Source of the DNA: Mastacembelus armatus
Taxonomy: Eukaryota > Chordata > Actinopteri > Synbranchiformes > Mastacembelidae
NCBI RefSeq assembly: GCF_900324485.2
Contig: NC_046653.1
Span: forward strand, 26,692,637 to 26,756,636
Length of the DNA: 64,000 nt
Direction: 5' to 3'
A program made the translations under genes and the position numbers. Below, piece after piece: positions 1-12,071 of this stretch (position 1 is its first letter; every line of letters begins with the position of its first letter). Below the pieces are notes generated by a model. That model was not told the origin of the DNA. It worked only from the letters and a program-made list of their open reading frames with translations, and ran no database searches.

Positions 1-149
1 CACGAGAAAAAAGTTCTGCCCAGATGATGTGTCAAGAACAAGCTGCGAGAACTCCCAAACCAGGGCTACGAGAAAATAATGACATCATTATTTTCTCGTA
101 GCTCTGGGAGAAAGAAATTTCTCACTTCTCACTAAGTATGTATAGGCCT
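1..149. mobile_element. Right end of a Harbinger-like MITE (cut by window edge)
   Basis: This stretch matches the right part of the MITEs at 32711-33121 and 49461-49990, including a shared stretch around 'cagatgatgtgtc'. It ends in the family terminal inverted repeat (AAGTATGTATAGGCCT), followed by TTA at 150-152, the target triplet typical of PIF-Harbinger elements. An 18-bp perfect hairpin lies at 65-102. No coding capacity was seen. The left end is outside the window. Confidence 0.6.
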
Positions 150-608
150 TTAGCAAGCAAATATTTTGAAGGTAGCTCATAAGTAGACATTTAGAAATCA
201 CAAAAATTTACCAGGCTATAATACATTTCTTTTAGCTGAGGATGAAAAAATGCCACCCGTTATTGTTTTATCTGCCATAATTGACAAGTATTTAGGGGCA
301 ATGCCTCCATCCTTTTTACATCCTATAGCTGTGACAGATCGACCATTTGACCAGATAATATTCTACTGCATTGATCCACTGCCAAAAACAAAAAGTGTGA
401 TGCGGTCATGACAGTGCTGAACTGATTTTTCTCCATCAATGCACTTACAATGATGCAAAACAAGTGTGAGCTACTTGGGCCTAAATTAAGCAAGACCAGT
501 AACGGATGTTTACAGTGTTTTATTAAAACATATTATTGATTTCGATGAAAAATATTATGACTTGTAATAAGCAGTGGAAAATACAGAAGCCCCAGTAAAC
601 AACAATCA
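150..608. other. Intergenic 5' flank of OR1
   Basis: No gene was recognised. From about 500 onward the sequence resembles, in inverted orientation, the far 5' flank of OR4 (about 23470-23575), including the 'ataagcagtgg' stretch. The same stretch is the target of the hAT-like insertion at 34946. It is therefore part of the duplicated OR unit. Positions 150-500 show nothing identifiable. Confidence 0.5.
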
Positions 609-793
609 GGCCTCCAGAGTTTGATAAAGTTGTTTACATGTTAGTCAGTCTGGGTGGAAAGTTTAATGAGATCCATGGAGGATGAATCAGTCTGATAAAA
701 ATATTTCAATCGGGCTGATAAAAATATTTCACAGGGTCCAACAGTTCTCTGTCTGAGCTTTGGACATGAGCACTCAGTGAGTTTGAAGATCAG
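609..793 (+). promoter_or_regulatory. OR1 promoter and non-coding exon 1 module
   Basis: This block is nearly identical to blocks upstream of the other ORs. It contains 'cctccagagtttgat', a homeodomain-like TTTAATGAG, a TATA-like ATAAAAATATTT and an inferred first exon ending GAAGATCAG|GTAACTG, with the donor at 793/794. Here alone the TATA-like segment is present twice in tandem (about 692-711 and 715-730). TATA, transcription start and exon are inferred from conservation and motif spacing, not from transcripts. The ATG lies 120 bp after the donor; no good acceptor AG is visible just before it. Confidence 0.55.
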
Positions 794-913
794 GTAACTG
801 TGAATGAGTAAGAGAGTCTAATACAGGATAGAAGAGTCTATTACAAACCTCCTTGATTTAATTCACATACTCCTGTTGTCTATTTAAAAAACTATTCTTG
901 TTTGTCTTTCTTA

Positions 914-1831
914 ATGGAGGAAGATTTAAATGTAACATATATAACATTTGGTGGGCATGTGGAGGTTCACAAATACAGATACCTTTATTTTATGGTTGTT
1001 TTAATAGTTTATATTCTAATAATCTGCAGTAATGGTACTATTGTGTACCTGATCTGGAAACACAGAGACCTCCATGAGCCTATGTACATTTTCATTGCAG
1101 CTTTGTTACTGAACTCTGTTCTTCTCAGCACTAATATCTACCCAAAGCTACTCATCGACTTTTTATCTGAACAACAGATCACATTTTATCAGGCCTGTCT
1201 GGTTCAGTATTTTATGTTTTATGCTTTAGCTGCTTCAGAGTTTTTACTGTTGACAGCCATGTCCTATGACAGGTATGTGTCTATATGTAAACCTCTGCAG
1301 TATCCAACTATCATGACAAAAAGAACAATCAGTGTCTTTCTGGCTTTATCTTGGCTTGTGCCTGCATGTGAGATGGCAGGATTAACAACACTGAGCGCTA
1401 ATCAAAAACTCTGTAGTTTTACCCTGAAAGTCATTTTTTGCAATAACTCAATTTACAAACTTTTCTGTGTGACTTCAAAAGCCATATCTATATATGGTGT
1501 CTTAATATTGGTGAATGTTGAGCTTCTCCCTGTGCTCTTCATACTTTTTACATACACCAGGATACTTATAATATGTTATCACAGCTCTGGAGAAGTCAGG
1601 AGAAAAGCTGCACAGACCTGTTTACCTCACCTGATGGTTTTATTCAACTATTTCTTTTTGATATCATATGAAGTTATTACAGTTCGACTTGAAACTGATT
1701 TCCCTAAAACAGCACGTTTAGTAATGACTTTACAGTTAGTTGTGTATAATCCTCTATTTAATCCAATTATATATGGACTAAAAATGAAAGAAATTTATAA
1801 ACACCTCAAGAAGTTGTTCTGTCAAAATTAA
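914..1831 (+). CDS. Olfactory receptor OR1 (teleost, class A GPCR)
   Basis: Intact single-exon odorant receptor of 305 residues, expected in the ciliary membrane of olfactory neurons and coupled to Golf. The start is the MEEDLN methionine shared by all paralogues; an in-frame ATG 12 bp upstream is not conserved. Visible motifs: N-glycosylation site NVT (6-8), TM1 about 24-48, LHEPMY (53-58), Cys95 at the top of TM3, MSYDRYVSIC (116-125), ECL2 cysteines 167/176/185, KAAQTCLPHL (231-240) and NPLFNPIIY (279-287). It carries SNGT in TM1 where its paralogues have SNST, and a glutamate in TM5 (NVELLPV) that they lack. The C-terminus is FCQN. TM5 (CVTSKAISIYGV) is shared with OR4. The delta-like family assignment is from memory. 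Confidence 0.93.
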   Translation: MEEDLNVTYITFGGHVEVHKYRYLYFMVVLIVYILIICSNGTIVYLIWKHRDLHEPMYIFIAALLLNSVLLSTNIYPKLLIDFLSEQQITFYQACLVQYFMFYALAASEFLLLTAMSYDRYVSICKPLQYPTIMTKRTISVFLALSWLVPACEMAGLTTLSANQKLCSFTLKVIFCNNSIYKLFCVTSKAISIYGVLILVNVELLPVLFILFTYTRILIICYHSSGEVRRKAAQTCLPHLMVLFNYFFLISYEVITVRLETDFPKTARLVMTLQLVVYNPLFNPIIYGLKMKEIYKHLKKLFCQN

Positions 1832-1997
1832 ATGCAGTAACTGTATCAATGCTAATTCATATTCTGAAATAATGTGACCACTGATCAATTTCTGCCATTA
1901 TTCCAAAACATGACATTTCAAGATCACAAGTTTCATTCTGAATGTTTCATTGTGCTTTAAATTAACTGTATATATGGATATCCCTAATAAAGATATA
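1832..1997. other. OR1 3' flank, shared with OR3 and OR4
   Basis: The 3' flank begins 'tgcagtaactgtatcaatgct', as after OR3 and OR4, and contains AATAAA-type signals ('ccctaataaagata') that could serve for polyadenylation. It is interrupted at TA 1996-1997 by the Tc1 element. The flank resumes at 3632 and matches OR3 downstream sequence to about 3715. Confidence 0.55.
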
Positions 1998-3631
1998 CAG
2001 TGGGTACGGAAAGTATTCAGACCCCTTGAAATTTTTCACTCTTTGTGTCATTGCAGCTATTTGCCAAAATCAAAAAAGTTAATTTTATTTCTCATTAATG
2101 TACACTCAGCACCCCATCTTGACAGAAAAAAACCAGAAATGTAGAAATTTTTGCAAATTTATTAAAAAAGAAAAACTGAAATATCACATGGTCATAAGTA
2201 TTCAGACCCTTTGCAGTGACACTCATATTTAACTCACATGCTGTCCATTTCTTCTGATCCTCCTTGAGATGGTTCTGCTCCTTCCCTGGAGTCCAGCTGT
2301 GTTTAATTAAACTGATTGGACTTGATTAGGAAAGGCACACACCTGTCTATATAAGACCTTATAGCTCACAGTGCATGTCAGAGCAAATGAGAATCATGAG
2401 GTCGCAGGAACTGCCCAAGGAGCTCAGAGACAGAATTGTGGCAAGGCACAGATCTGGCCAAGGTTACAAAAGAATTTCTGCAGCACTCAAGGTTCCTAAG
2501 AGCACAGTGGCCTCCATAATCCTCAAATGGAAAAAGTTTGGGACGACCAGAACTCTTCCTAGACCTGGCCGTCCAGCCAAACTGAGCAATCGTGGGAGAA
2601 GAGCCTTAGTGAGAGAGGTAAAGAAGAACCCAAAGATCACTGTGGCTGAGCTCCAGAGATGCAGTAGGGAGATGGGAGAAAGTTCCACAAAGTCAACTAT
2701 CACTGCAGCCCTCCACCAGTCGGGGCTTTATGGCAGAGTGGCCCGACGGAAGCTTCTCCTCACTGCAAGACACATGAAAACCTGCATAGAGTTTGCCAAA
2801 AAACACATGAAGGACTCCCAGACTATGAGAAATAAGATTCTCTGGTCTGATGAGACCAAGATTGAACTTTTTGGAGTTAATTGTAAGTGGTATGTGTGGG
2901 GAAAACCAGGCACTGCTCATCACCTGCCCAATACAATCCCTACAGTGAAACATGGTGGTGGGAGCATCATGTTGTGGGGGTGTTTTTCAGCTGCAGGGAC
3001 AGGACGACTGGTTGCAATTGAAGGAAAGATGAATGCGGCCAAGTACAGAGATATCCTGGAAGAAAACCTCTTCCAGAGTGCTCAGGACCTCAGACTGGGC
3101 TGAAGGTTCACCTTTCAACAGGACAATGACCCTAAGCACACAGCTAAAATAACAAAGGAGTGGCTTCAGAACAACTCTGTGACTGTTCTTGACTGGCCCA
3201 GCCAGAGCCCTGACCTAAACCCAGTTGAGCAAATCTGGAGAGACCTGAAAATGGCTGTCCACCAACGTTCACCATCCAACCTGACAGAACTGGAGAGGAT
3301 CTGCAAGGAAGAATGGCAGAGGATCTCCAAATCCAGGTGTGAAAAACTTGTTGCATCATTCCCAAGAAGACTCATGGCTGTACTAGCTCAAAAGGGTGCT
3401 TCTACTCAATACTGAGCACAGGGTCTGAATACTTATGACCATGTGATATTTCAGTTTTTCTTTTTTAATAAATTTGCAAAAATTTCTACATTTCTGTTTT
3501 TTTCTGTCAAGATGGGGTGCTGAGTGTACATTAATGAGAAATAAAATGAACTTTTTTGATTTTGGCAAATGGCTGCAATGACACAAAGAGTGAAAAATTT
3601 AAAGGGGTCTGAATACTTTCTGTACCCACTG
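1998..3631 (+). mobile_element. Tc1-like DNA transposon, near full length, long TIRs
   Basis: A 1634-bp element bounded by TA (1996-1997 and 3632-3633), with inverted ends starting CAGTGGGTAC. The terminal inverted repeats run for about 210 bp and carry a second inner copy of the 'aagtattcagaccc' motif, the IR/DR architecture of fish Tc1 elements. From memory it resembles the PPTN/Passport group of fish and frogs. The transposase has one internal stop. The paralogous OR3 3' flank near 19480 has the uninterrupted target, so this insertion happened after that duplication. Confidence 0.9.
2375..3415 (+). pseudogene. Tc1 transposase with one in-frame stop
   Basis: The frame reads through about 347 codons with a single TGA at 3101-3103 (in the context LRLG-stop-RFTF, where CGA is expected). 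Before the stop: paired-like helix-turn-helix DNA-binding region (RDRIVARHRSGQGYKRI onward), GRPAKLS linker, and the first catalytic Asp in WSDETKIELFG. After the stop: the second Asp in [10 protein letters not shown] and the Glu region SPDLNPVEQIW, completing a D,D34E-type triad. The C-terminus is KGASTQY. The same TGA occurs in the fragment at 16442-17162. Cut-and-paste transposition at TA is the known role of the family. Confidence 0.88.
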
Positions 3632-4333
3632 TACAGTTCCATTAGAAGGTCACATGAAGTAGATTATTTTAGATCAAACAGCTACTCAGTCATTTATTAG
3701 GAGAACAGAATTTTGTGTGTGTGTTTTAAGGAGAAGGGTTACAAAAACCCTTAGTTTTGTTCCTGCTAACATCATTGTCCTGTCACACATTAGATTTGTC
3801 TTGACATTCATGTGTTTGTGTGTGTATCTTAATCAACCTCGTCAAAGACACATATAGACTTACGCACAAACACGACAACCACTGAATATTAACCTTTCCA
3901 GTTTATACTGTTTGGTTTGGTTTCATGCTCACCTGGTCAATGGCAACATTTTGGGCAATATCACAGATTTCAGGAATGCTGTGTTCTCGTGTAATGTGAT
4001 GTGAGAAGGCAGGTTTAGAAGCTTAAGATATTGATATATATTCATAATATTAACTGTAAATGCCTTGCTCAACAAAACCCTGCAGGACATACAGCACATG
4101 GCCAAAGCTATATGGACCGGCCTGTTCCAGAAGAATCATTTGTGTACAGCTATGTTACCAGCCACTTACAGTGTGGTACTGACCTCCCTTCCCAGGTTCC
4201 AGTTACAGAAGCCTAGCCAGCCAGATTAACTCTTTATAGATTTTTGCTGGAATCTCTTCAAAAGAGGTCTATTTCCAGGGGGCGGGCCAATGGACACAGA
4301 ATAAACCAGTCAGAGAAATGAAGGATATGAAGG
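3632..4333. other. OR1 distal 3' flank, no gene
   Basis: Positions 3634-3715 continue the OR1/OR3 shared flank. The rest is AT-rich with a 'cacatggccaaagctatatgg' stretch that looks like decayed transposon sequence, but no family can be assigned. No gene was recognised. Confidence 0.4.
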
Positions 4334-4532
4334 ACACAAATGTTAACGCTCCAACACTCAACAAAGGAAGACAGGGGATACAAATAGACTCAGGACAGAA
4401 CTAATTAACACAGGTGAAGCTAATCTTAACTGATGAACAAACGAGACACAAAACTGCCTATGATAAACATAGGTGAAAAACAGAAACAGACACAAAATAA
4501 AAGTCCATAAACTGGAACTGAAAATCTAACAC
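4334..4532 (-). repeat. Partial LTR fossil (same family as 26622-26985)
   Basis: This matches, in inverse orientation, the outer part of the LTRs at 26622-26985 and 43019-43374, ending at the LTR terminus (TGTTAGAT on the minus strand). It abuts the L2 LINE copy at exactly the same L2 base as in those two loci, so the LTR-L2 junction is ancestral to the three copies. Incomplete fossil. Confidence 0.65.
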
Positions 4533-7115
4533 AACTCCTCTTATTGAACAGAAAAACTGAACAGTCAGATGTGGATTATTAAATATTAGGTCTCTTTCAT
4601 CTAAATCTCTGTTAGTAAATGACTTGATAACTGATCACCAAATTGACTTACTCTGACTTACTGAAACCTGGTTACAGCAGGATGAATATGTCAGTCTGAA
4701 TGAATCAACCCCCCCCAGTCATAAAAATTGTCATGTTCCTCAAAGCACAGGTCGAGGTGGAGAAGTAGCTGCAATCTTCCACTCAAACTTATTAAACTGA
4801 AAAAGAAGTTAGTGAATCAGAGGAGATTAACCCCATGGTATAATTTACAGATTCGTACCTTAAAGCAGGCATCACGAAGGCTGGAAAGTAAGTGGCGTTC
4901 CACGTCTATTAACGTATAAAAAAGCTCTCTGTAAAGCCAGAACTGCATACTATTCATCACTAATAGAGGAAAATAAGAACAATCCCAGGTTTCTTTTCAA
5001 CACTGTAGCCAGGCTGACAAAAAGTCACAGCTCTGTTGAGCCCAGTGTTCCCTTAGCTCTCAGCAGTGATGACTTTATGAGTTTCTTTACAAATAAAATC
5101 ACAACTATTAGAGATAAAATTCAGCAGATGCTTCCTATACCTGCAATAAATGAATCTTCTACTACAGTAGCTCTTGAATCATCTGTAGGACCTCAGTTAT
5201 GTTTAGACTGCTTCTCTCCCATAGATCTCTCTGAATTTACATCAGTAGTTGCTTCATCGAAATCATTAACGTGTCTCTTAGACCCCATCCTGACTAGACT
5301 GCTTAAAGACACCCTGCCATTAATTAACTCATCTTTATTAGACTTGGTAAATTTATCTCTAGTATCAGGCTACGCACCACAGGCCTTTAAGACTGCAGTA
5401 ATCAAACCCTTACTGAAAAAGCCTAGTCTTGATCCAGGAGTCTTGGCTAATTACAGACCAATATTCAACCTGCCATTTATTTCTAAAATCCTAGAAAAAG
5501 CTGTTGCTAAGCAGCTATCAGACCACTTACACAGGAATGAACTATTTGAAGATTTTCAATCAGGATTTAGAGCACATCATAGTACAGAAACAGCACTGTT
5601 AAAAGTTATCAACGATCTTCACTTAGCCTAAGATAATGGACTTGTTTCTGTACTTGTCCTCCTAGACCTTAGTGCTGCATTCGACACTATTGACCACAAC
5701 ATCTTATTACAGAGACTGGAGCATGTGACTGGTATCAGAGGAACAGCGTTAAAATGGTTCCAATCCTATTTATCGGACAGATTCCAGTTTGTTCATGTCC
5801 ATGATGAACCTTCCACATGCACAAAAGTTAGTTATGGAGTTCCAGAAGGCTCTGTGCTAGGACCAATTCTGTTCACCCTGTACATGCTTCCTTTAGGCTA
5901 TGTCATTAGGAAGCACTCTATTAATTACCACTGCTATGCAGATGACACTCAGTTGTATTTATCTATTAAACCTGTTAACACAAACCAGTTAACCAGACTT
6001 CAAGTGTGTCTAACTGACATAAAGGCCTGGATGACCAGTAACTTTTTACTTTTATTCAGAGAAAACAGAGGTCATTGTATTTGGGCCTAAAAACCTCAGA
6101 AATAACTTTTCTAAAATTATAGCTACTTTAGATGGCATAGCCCTGGCCTCCAGCACTACTGTGAAAAACCTTGGAGTTATTTTTGACCAGGACATGTCCT
6201 TTAACTCACACATAAAACAAATCTCTAGAACTGCATTCTTTCACCTGCGCAACATTTCCAAAATTAGGAACATCCTGTCTCAAAATGATGCATTTGTTAC
6301 CTCAAGGCTAGATTACTGTAACTCATTACTATCTGGATGTCCCAGTACCTCCATAAAAAGCCTCCAGTTAATCCAGAATGCTGCAGCCAGAGTCCTGACA
6401 GGAACTAGAAAGAGAGATCATATTTCTCCTATGTTAGCTTCTCTTCATTGGCTCCCTGTAAAATACAGAATAGAATTTAAAATACATCTCCTCACATACA
6501 AATCCCTTCATGATTAAGCTCCTTCATACCTTAAAGACCTCATAGTACTGTATTATTCCAATAGAGCACTTCGCTCTCAGAATGCAGGTCTACTTGTGGT
6601 TCCCAGAGTTTCCAAAAGCAGAATGGGAAGCAGAGCCTTTAGTTATCAAGCTCCTCTCCTGTGGAACCAGCTCCCAGTCTGGGTTCAGGAGGCAGACACT
6701 CTCTGGACTTTTAAGGCTAGACATAAAACCTTCATTTTGACAAAGCATGCTCTCTCTCTCCCCTAGTTTGTGCTCTCTCTCTCTCTCTCTCTGTACCTTC
6801 TGCAGGTGTCCCTGGTCCTGCAGCTGTATATCGCTGATGTGCAGTTACTGGCCCCAGCAATCAGCAGTGTCTTATTTGTTGCTGTTCTTTTCTCTCTCCT
6901 CTATCCACTCACCCCAACCGGTCAAGGCAAATGGCTGCCGAAACTGAGCCCGGTTCTGCTGGAGGTTTTTTCCTCCGTTTTTCCTCTCCACTGTCGCCAA
7001 GTGCTTGCTCATAATGGATTTGTTGGGTTTTTTGTTTTTGTAAAGTGCCTTGAGATTGATTGTATTGTGATTTGGTGTTATACAAATAAAATTGAATTTA
7101 ATTGAATTGAACAGT
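4533..7115 (+). mobile_element. L2-clade LINE, copy A (defective)
   Basis: Copy of the L2-like LINE that recurs at 23594, 39606/41487 and 52270. The endonuclease start is recognisable (CLLNIRSL-type, [10 protein letters not shown]) but about 0.66 kb of endonuclease is deleted near 4797, joining it to KKKLVNQRR. The reverse transcriptase follows ([49 protein letters not shown] at about 5935-5965) in several pieces: a stop after HLA near 5630, a frameshift near 6060 and a small deletion near 6288. The C-terminal domain ends WFQSYL...RHKTFILTKHA. A CT-rich tract and the L2-type tail 'taaaattgaatttaattgaattg' close the element. Confidence 0.85.
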
Positions 7116-7166
7116 AAAGTAAGAGGTCAGGAAGACACAAGAGGCAAAGACTATCTTCAGGCACAG

Positions 7167-7788
7167 TGTCAGGTTCCGGAAAATCAGAGGACCAGAAATG
7201 CCACACACTAGAATGCTTGTAACGAGTTTATTTTCAAAACAACGAGGGCTGGAGGCTTGAATGGAGACCGAGGATTATAGCATGAAGATTCCGGGGAAGT
7301 CGGCAGCTGTATGGCTTGCACCTAGGCCCACACCGGGTAAGTCCACGGGGAGTCGAGGTTGATGGAGGAAGAACCGGGGCTGGGTCCGCAGAGCAATATC
7401 TGGCGGTGCAGTGTAATCTTGATCAGGGATCCGGGTAGCGGCAGAACACAAACATAGATTCCTTGGGCATAAAGAAAAACACCTCCAAAACAAAACTCAG
7501 GTAAACGGTGGAGGGCAAAACACTCTAATCAATCCTTCTTTAAAGTCTTTCAGGTCAAAAATACTTATATCAGTTCTCTTTAAATCCTCACGCCGTTCCT
7601 CAGAAACTGAAAAGAGGTAATACTTCACAGATCGTCTCTGACGGACTGTCACGGGAAATACCAGGAGGAGTGGGACGGCGTGAGTCGATCCAATGCCTAG
7701 GACCGGAACGTAGCTCCGGGAAGCCCAGACGCACGGGGAGAATTCCAAAACAAGAGACGGCTGGGAATCTATGTTCCCAGTCGTGACA
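7167..7788 (-). repeat. 3' LTR of the Gypsy chromovirus
   Basis: On the plus strand it begins TGTCAGGTTCC and ends ...CAGTCGTGACA. It is about 622 bp, against about 785 bp for its partner at 12072-12856; one of the two has gained or lost a block. The purine-rich tract lies immediately internal to it. Outside that block the two LTRs differ at only a few sites. Confidence 0.93.
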
Positions 7789-10700
7789 GTACCCCTCCCT
7801 TAACGGCCGACCCCCGGCGGCCCCTAGGTTGATCAGGGTGTGAACGATGGAAATCTTCAATGAGTTTAGGGTCCAGGATGCGCCCCCCAGGTACCCAAGC
7901 ACGCTCCTCCGGACCATAACCCTCCCAGTCCACCAGGTATTGAATGCCCCGGCCCCTGCGCCGGGACTCGAGGAGGCGACGGACCGAGTAGGCCGGCCCG
8001 CCGTCGACGAACCGGGGGGGGGGGGGGGGCAAGGGGGGAGGCAGGAGGTTGCTGCTATGAACAGGTTTGACACGAGAGACATGAAACGTGGGGTGAATCC
8101 TCAGTGCTCTAGGCAGCTGCAGCCTAACTGCCGCCGGGTTTATCACTTTGGAAATGGGAAAAGGACCAATGAATCTAGGGGCTAACTTGGCATGTGGTAC
8201 TTTCAGAGGAACTTCTCGGGCTGACAACCAAACCTTCTGTCCCTCCTTGTAGAGAGGTGCCGGCCGCCGCCTTCTGTTCGCCTGTCGGCAATAGCTGGAG
8301 CCAGAGATCAGGAGGGCCCGCCTCGCCCTCTGCCAGGCCAGGTGGCATTGGCGAAAACCTGCGGTGGCCGGTCCAGACCCCCCTCGGGGTAACGGCAAGT
8401 CGAACACAGAGGGCTGAAAACCATACACAATCTGAAAGGGAGAGATTTTAGTGGAAGAGGACGGCAGAGAGTTATGGGCGAATTCCACCCATGCCAAGTT
8501 CTTTACCCAGGACCCTGGATCCTCGGCGCAAAGGATGCGCAGACCCTTCTCCAGTTCCTGGTTCAGTCTCTCGGCCTGCCCATTAGTCTGAGGGTGATAA
8601 CCGGAAGATAAACTTAGGGTAATTCCCAAAAGGCGGCAGAACTCTCTCCAAGACCTTGCGATGAACTGTGGTCCTCGATCGGACACGATCTCTTGTGGAA
8701 TCCCGTGCAGGCGTACGACATGGTCAACCAGGGCCTGCGCGGTTCGGAGAGCTGAGGGCAGTCTGGGTAGAGGAACAAAGTGCACCATCTTGGAGAACCG
8801 GTCAACGATGGTTAAAATGGTAGTATTACCTAGTGATGGGGGAAGACCGGTTACAAAGTCCATGGCAATGTGGGTCCACGGACGCCGGGGAATCGGAAGA
8901 GGTTGGAGGAGTCCCGAGGATGCCTGGTTGGATGCCTTGAAACGTGCACAGGTCGAACAGGCCAGGACATACTGATGGACGTCTCCCCGTAACCCAGGCC
9001 ACCAGAAGTGTTGTCGTACGACCTGGAGAGTCCGTCTTACTCCGGGATGGACGTGGAGCCGGGACGCGTGACAGACCTCCAGTACTCTGGAACGCAGCTG
9101 GGGAGGAACAAAGAGGCAGTGAGAAGGACAACGGGCAGGAGAAGGGTTACCTGCGTTGGCCTGAGAGACCTCCTGTTCCAAGGGAAGACGTGCTGCTCCT
9201 AGTCTCGCTGAGGCCGGCAGGATGAACTCAGGTTCTACCTTCGAGTCAGACGGGGAGTGAAGGCGGGACAGAGCATTGGCCTTTGAATTCTTGGCCCCGG
9301 GGCGAAAGGACAGGGTGAAATGGAACCTGGAAAAAACCCCTGACCATCGGGCCTGGCGGGGGTTGAGGCGCTTGGCAGTCCGAAAATGCTCCAGGTTCTT
9401 ATGATTGGTGAGGATAGTAAAGGGGTGCTTGGCTCCCTCCAGCCAATGCCTCCACTCCTCTAAGGCCAGTTTTACTGCTAGCAGCTCCCGGTCCCCGACA
9501 TCATAATTTCTCTCGGCAGGAGACAGTTTCTTGGAGAAAAAGGCGCAGGGGTGAGCCTTAGAATCCCTGGGATCTACCTGAGAAATAACTGCCCCCACCC
9601 CCGTGTCCGAAGCGTCTACCTCCTCCAGGAAGGGTAAATCAGGGTTTGGAAGGGTTAAGACTGTGGCAGAGGTGAAACGGGACTTCAGACTCGTAAAGGC
9701 CCTTTGGGCCTCGGGAGTCCAGAAGAAGGGAACCTTTACTGAGGTGAGTTGGTGGAGGGAGTGGGCTACAGAGCTATAGTTCCTAATGAATTTACGATAA
9801 AAATTGGCAAATCCTAAAAACCCTTGTAGTTGTTTGCGGGACTGGGGAACTGGCCATTCCCTGACTGCCCTCACCTTCTCAGGATCCATAGCGATACTAC
9901 CCGGTTCTATAACGAAACCCAAGAAGGACGTCTTCTTGGAGTGGAACTCACATTTCTCCACCTTCACAAATAACTGATTCTGAAGGAGCCGCTGAATTAC
10001 GGCCTGGACACGGTGAATATGTTCGGTCTAAGAACGGGAGAAAATGAGGATGTCGTCGAGGTATACAAAGACGAACTTGTTAATCATATCTCCCAACACA
10101 TCATTGACCAGGTTCTGAAATACCGCGGGGGCGTTGGTCAGCCCAAACGGCATAACCAGATACTCAAAATGGCCGTTAGGTGTGTTAAAGGCCGTCTTCC
10201 ATTCGTCCCCCTCTCTGATTCTAACTAGGTGATAAGCATTTCGTAAATCTAACTTGGAAAAAATGCTTGCACCCTGAATGAGTTCAAAGGCAGAAGTGAG
10301 AAGAGGTAGGGGGTAGGAGTTCCTGATAGTAATGTTATTAAGGCCCCGATAGTCTATACAAGGGCGTAAACCTCCATCTCGCTTCTTTACAAAGAAAAAC
10401 CCCGCCCCTGCAGGTGACCGTGAAGGACGAATTATGCCAGAGGCCAATGATTCCTGAATGTAGGTTTGCATGGCCTCTCGTTCCTGCCCCGATAAAGGGT
10501 ATAACCGACCCTTTGGGGGAACTGAGTCAGGTAGCAACCGAATGGCACAGTCATAGTGGCGATGAGGTGGAAGGGAAGTGGCTCTCTCCTTATTAAAAAC
10601 CTCCCGAAGGTCGTGGTACACAGGGGGAACTTGGGCCAGGTTGGGCTGGTACTGATTCTTGGGGGCTGAAATGGCGGGGTTAAGGGCGGTGCGGAGGCAT

Positions 10701-12071
10701 GTAGCATGGCAACTTGGACTCCATTCCAGAATCTCTCCTGTGGACCAATCAATCCGGGGATTATGAGCCTGTAACCAAGGAAGACCTAGAACACTTGAGG
10801 ACAAGGGGGGGTCAACGACTAGAAAGGTGACGTACTCATGGTGATTTGCAATAGTTAAAAGAACAGGCTTAGCTCTGACCTTAACTTCATGGGGAGTCTG
10901 GTTGTTGAGAGCTTTGACCAGAAGGACCTGTTCCAGGGGCTCCGTGTCCAGCTGGAGTGCCTCTGCCACGGACCGAGAGATGAGATTGGTGTCTGAGCCG
11001 GAGTCAATGAGTATCGGAAGCTGTTTCCGATGTGGAGGAACCCCGAAAAGAGCCTTGGTAAGAGAGCGTGAGAATAACAGTTCAGAGGATGATTGGCTCA
11101 GTAAGGACCCCACTCTCCTCACTGAGCCTGGTCTTTTACTGGACATTGGCGAATCTGATGTCCCGATCTGCCACAATAGAAACAAAGGCCCTGGACACAA
11201 CGTCGGTCTCGTTCTGCCGGAGAAAGCCGACCCCGACCAAGCTGCATCGGCTCCGGGTTTGGAGGTCGAGGCTGGTCCCTCGTAGGCTGGTAACTCGGGC
11301 GATGACTGCTGGGTAGAGGTCCGGACGAGTCCCGCTCCAACAGGCGTTCCAAGTACCGCTCCTCCAGACGAGTGGTAACATCGATCAAGCCCCTTAAATC
11401 CTTGGGGCGCGGTTGATGAGCCAGATCGTCCTTAAGTCTAGCGTTGAGTCCCAAGTAGAAATGGTCATAAAGAGCGGCCGCATTCCAGGTGCTATCCTCT
11501 GCCAGGCGTTGAAATTGGACCACGTATTCAGCTAATGGTCTATCCCCCTGTAGGAGCCTGGTGAGGTGGCTCTGGGCCCCTACCTCAGGTCGGACGGGGT
11601 CGAAGATGCTGGAGAGTTGGTCGCCGAAGTCCTTTGCTGATCTACAATAATACTCGTCTCCTCCATGCAGATGTTCCCCACTGGGCTGCCTCCCCCTCTA
11701 GTAGGGAGATGATATAAATGACCTTAGAGTCCTCAGTGGGAAAAGCCGAGGGTTGGAGGGAAAAAACAAAGTCACATTTCGTGAGGAAGGAGCAGCTGCG
11801 ACCCACCTCCCCGCTGTATGAAGTAGGTGGAGGAAGTCGTGGTTCAGAGACGACGGAGCTCCTGACTGTGGGAGGGGAGGCCGGCAATGGAGTATCGGAG
11901 GCCTCGCGGGATGGACAGGCGAGAATCACCTGTTGGAGTTGGCCGGAGATGCGTTCCATGGACTGGGCGAGACTCAGGAATCGGGCTTCGTGAGACTGAA
12001 GGGCAGTTTCGATGCTGGCGCACCATGAAGACGTGGTAGGCGTGGCTTGGTCCATAGTGGCGAGATTGTAC

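Noticed and set aside
902-913. Upstream ATGs as OR starts (902, 13443, 18248, 23180, 30110, 45599)
   Set aside because: The upstream residues differ between paralogues, whereas MEED is common to all nine and directly precedes the NVT glycosylation site.
7847-9225. Several open frames on the plus strand
   Set aside because: They are antisense shadows of the Gypsy pol region on the minus strand; GC-rich coding DNA leaves the opposite strand open.
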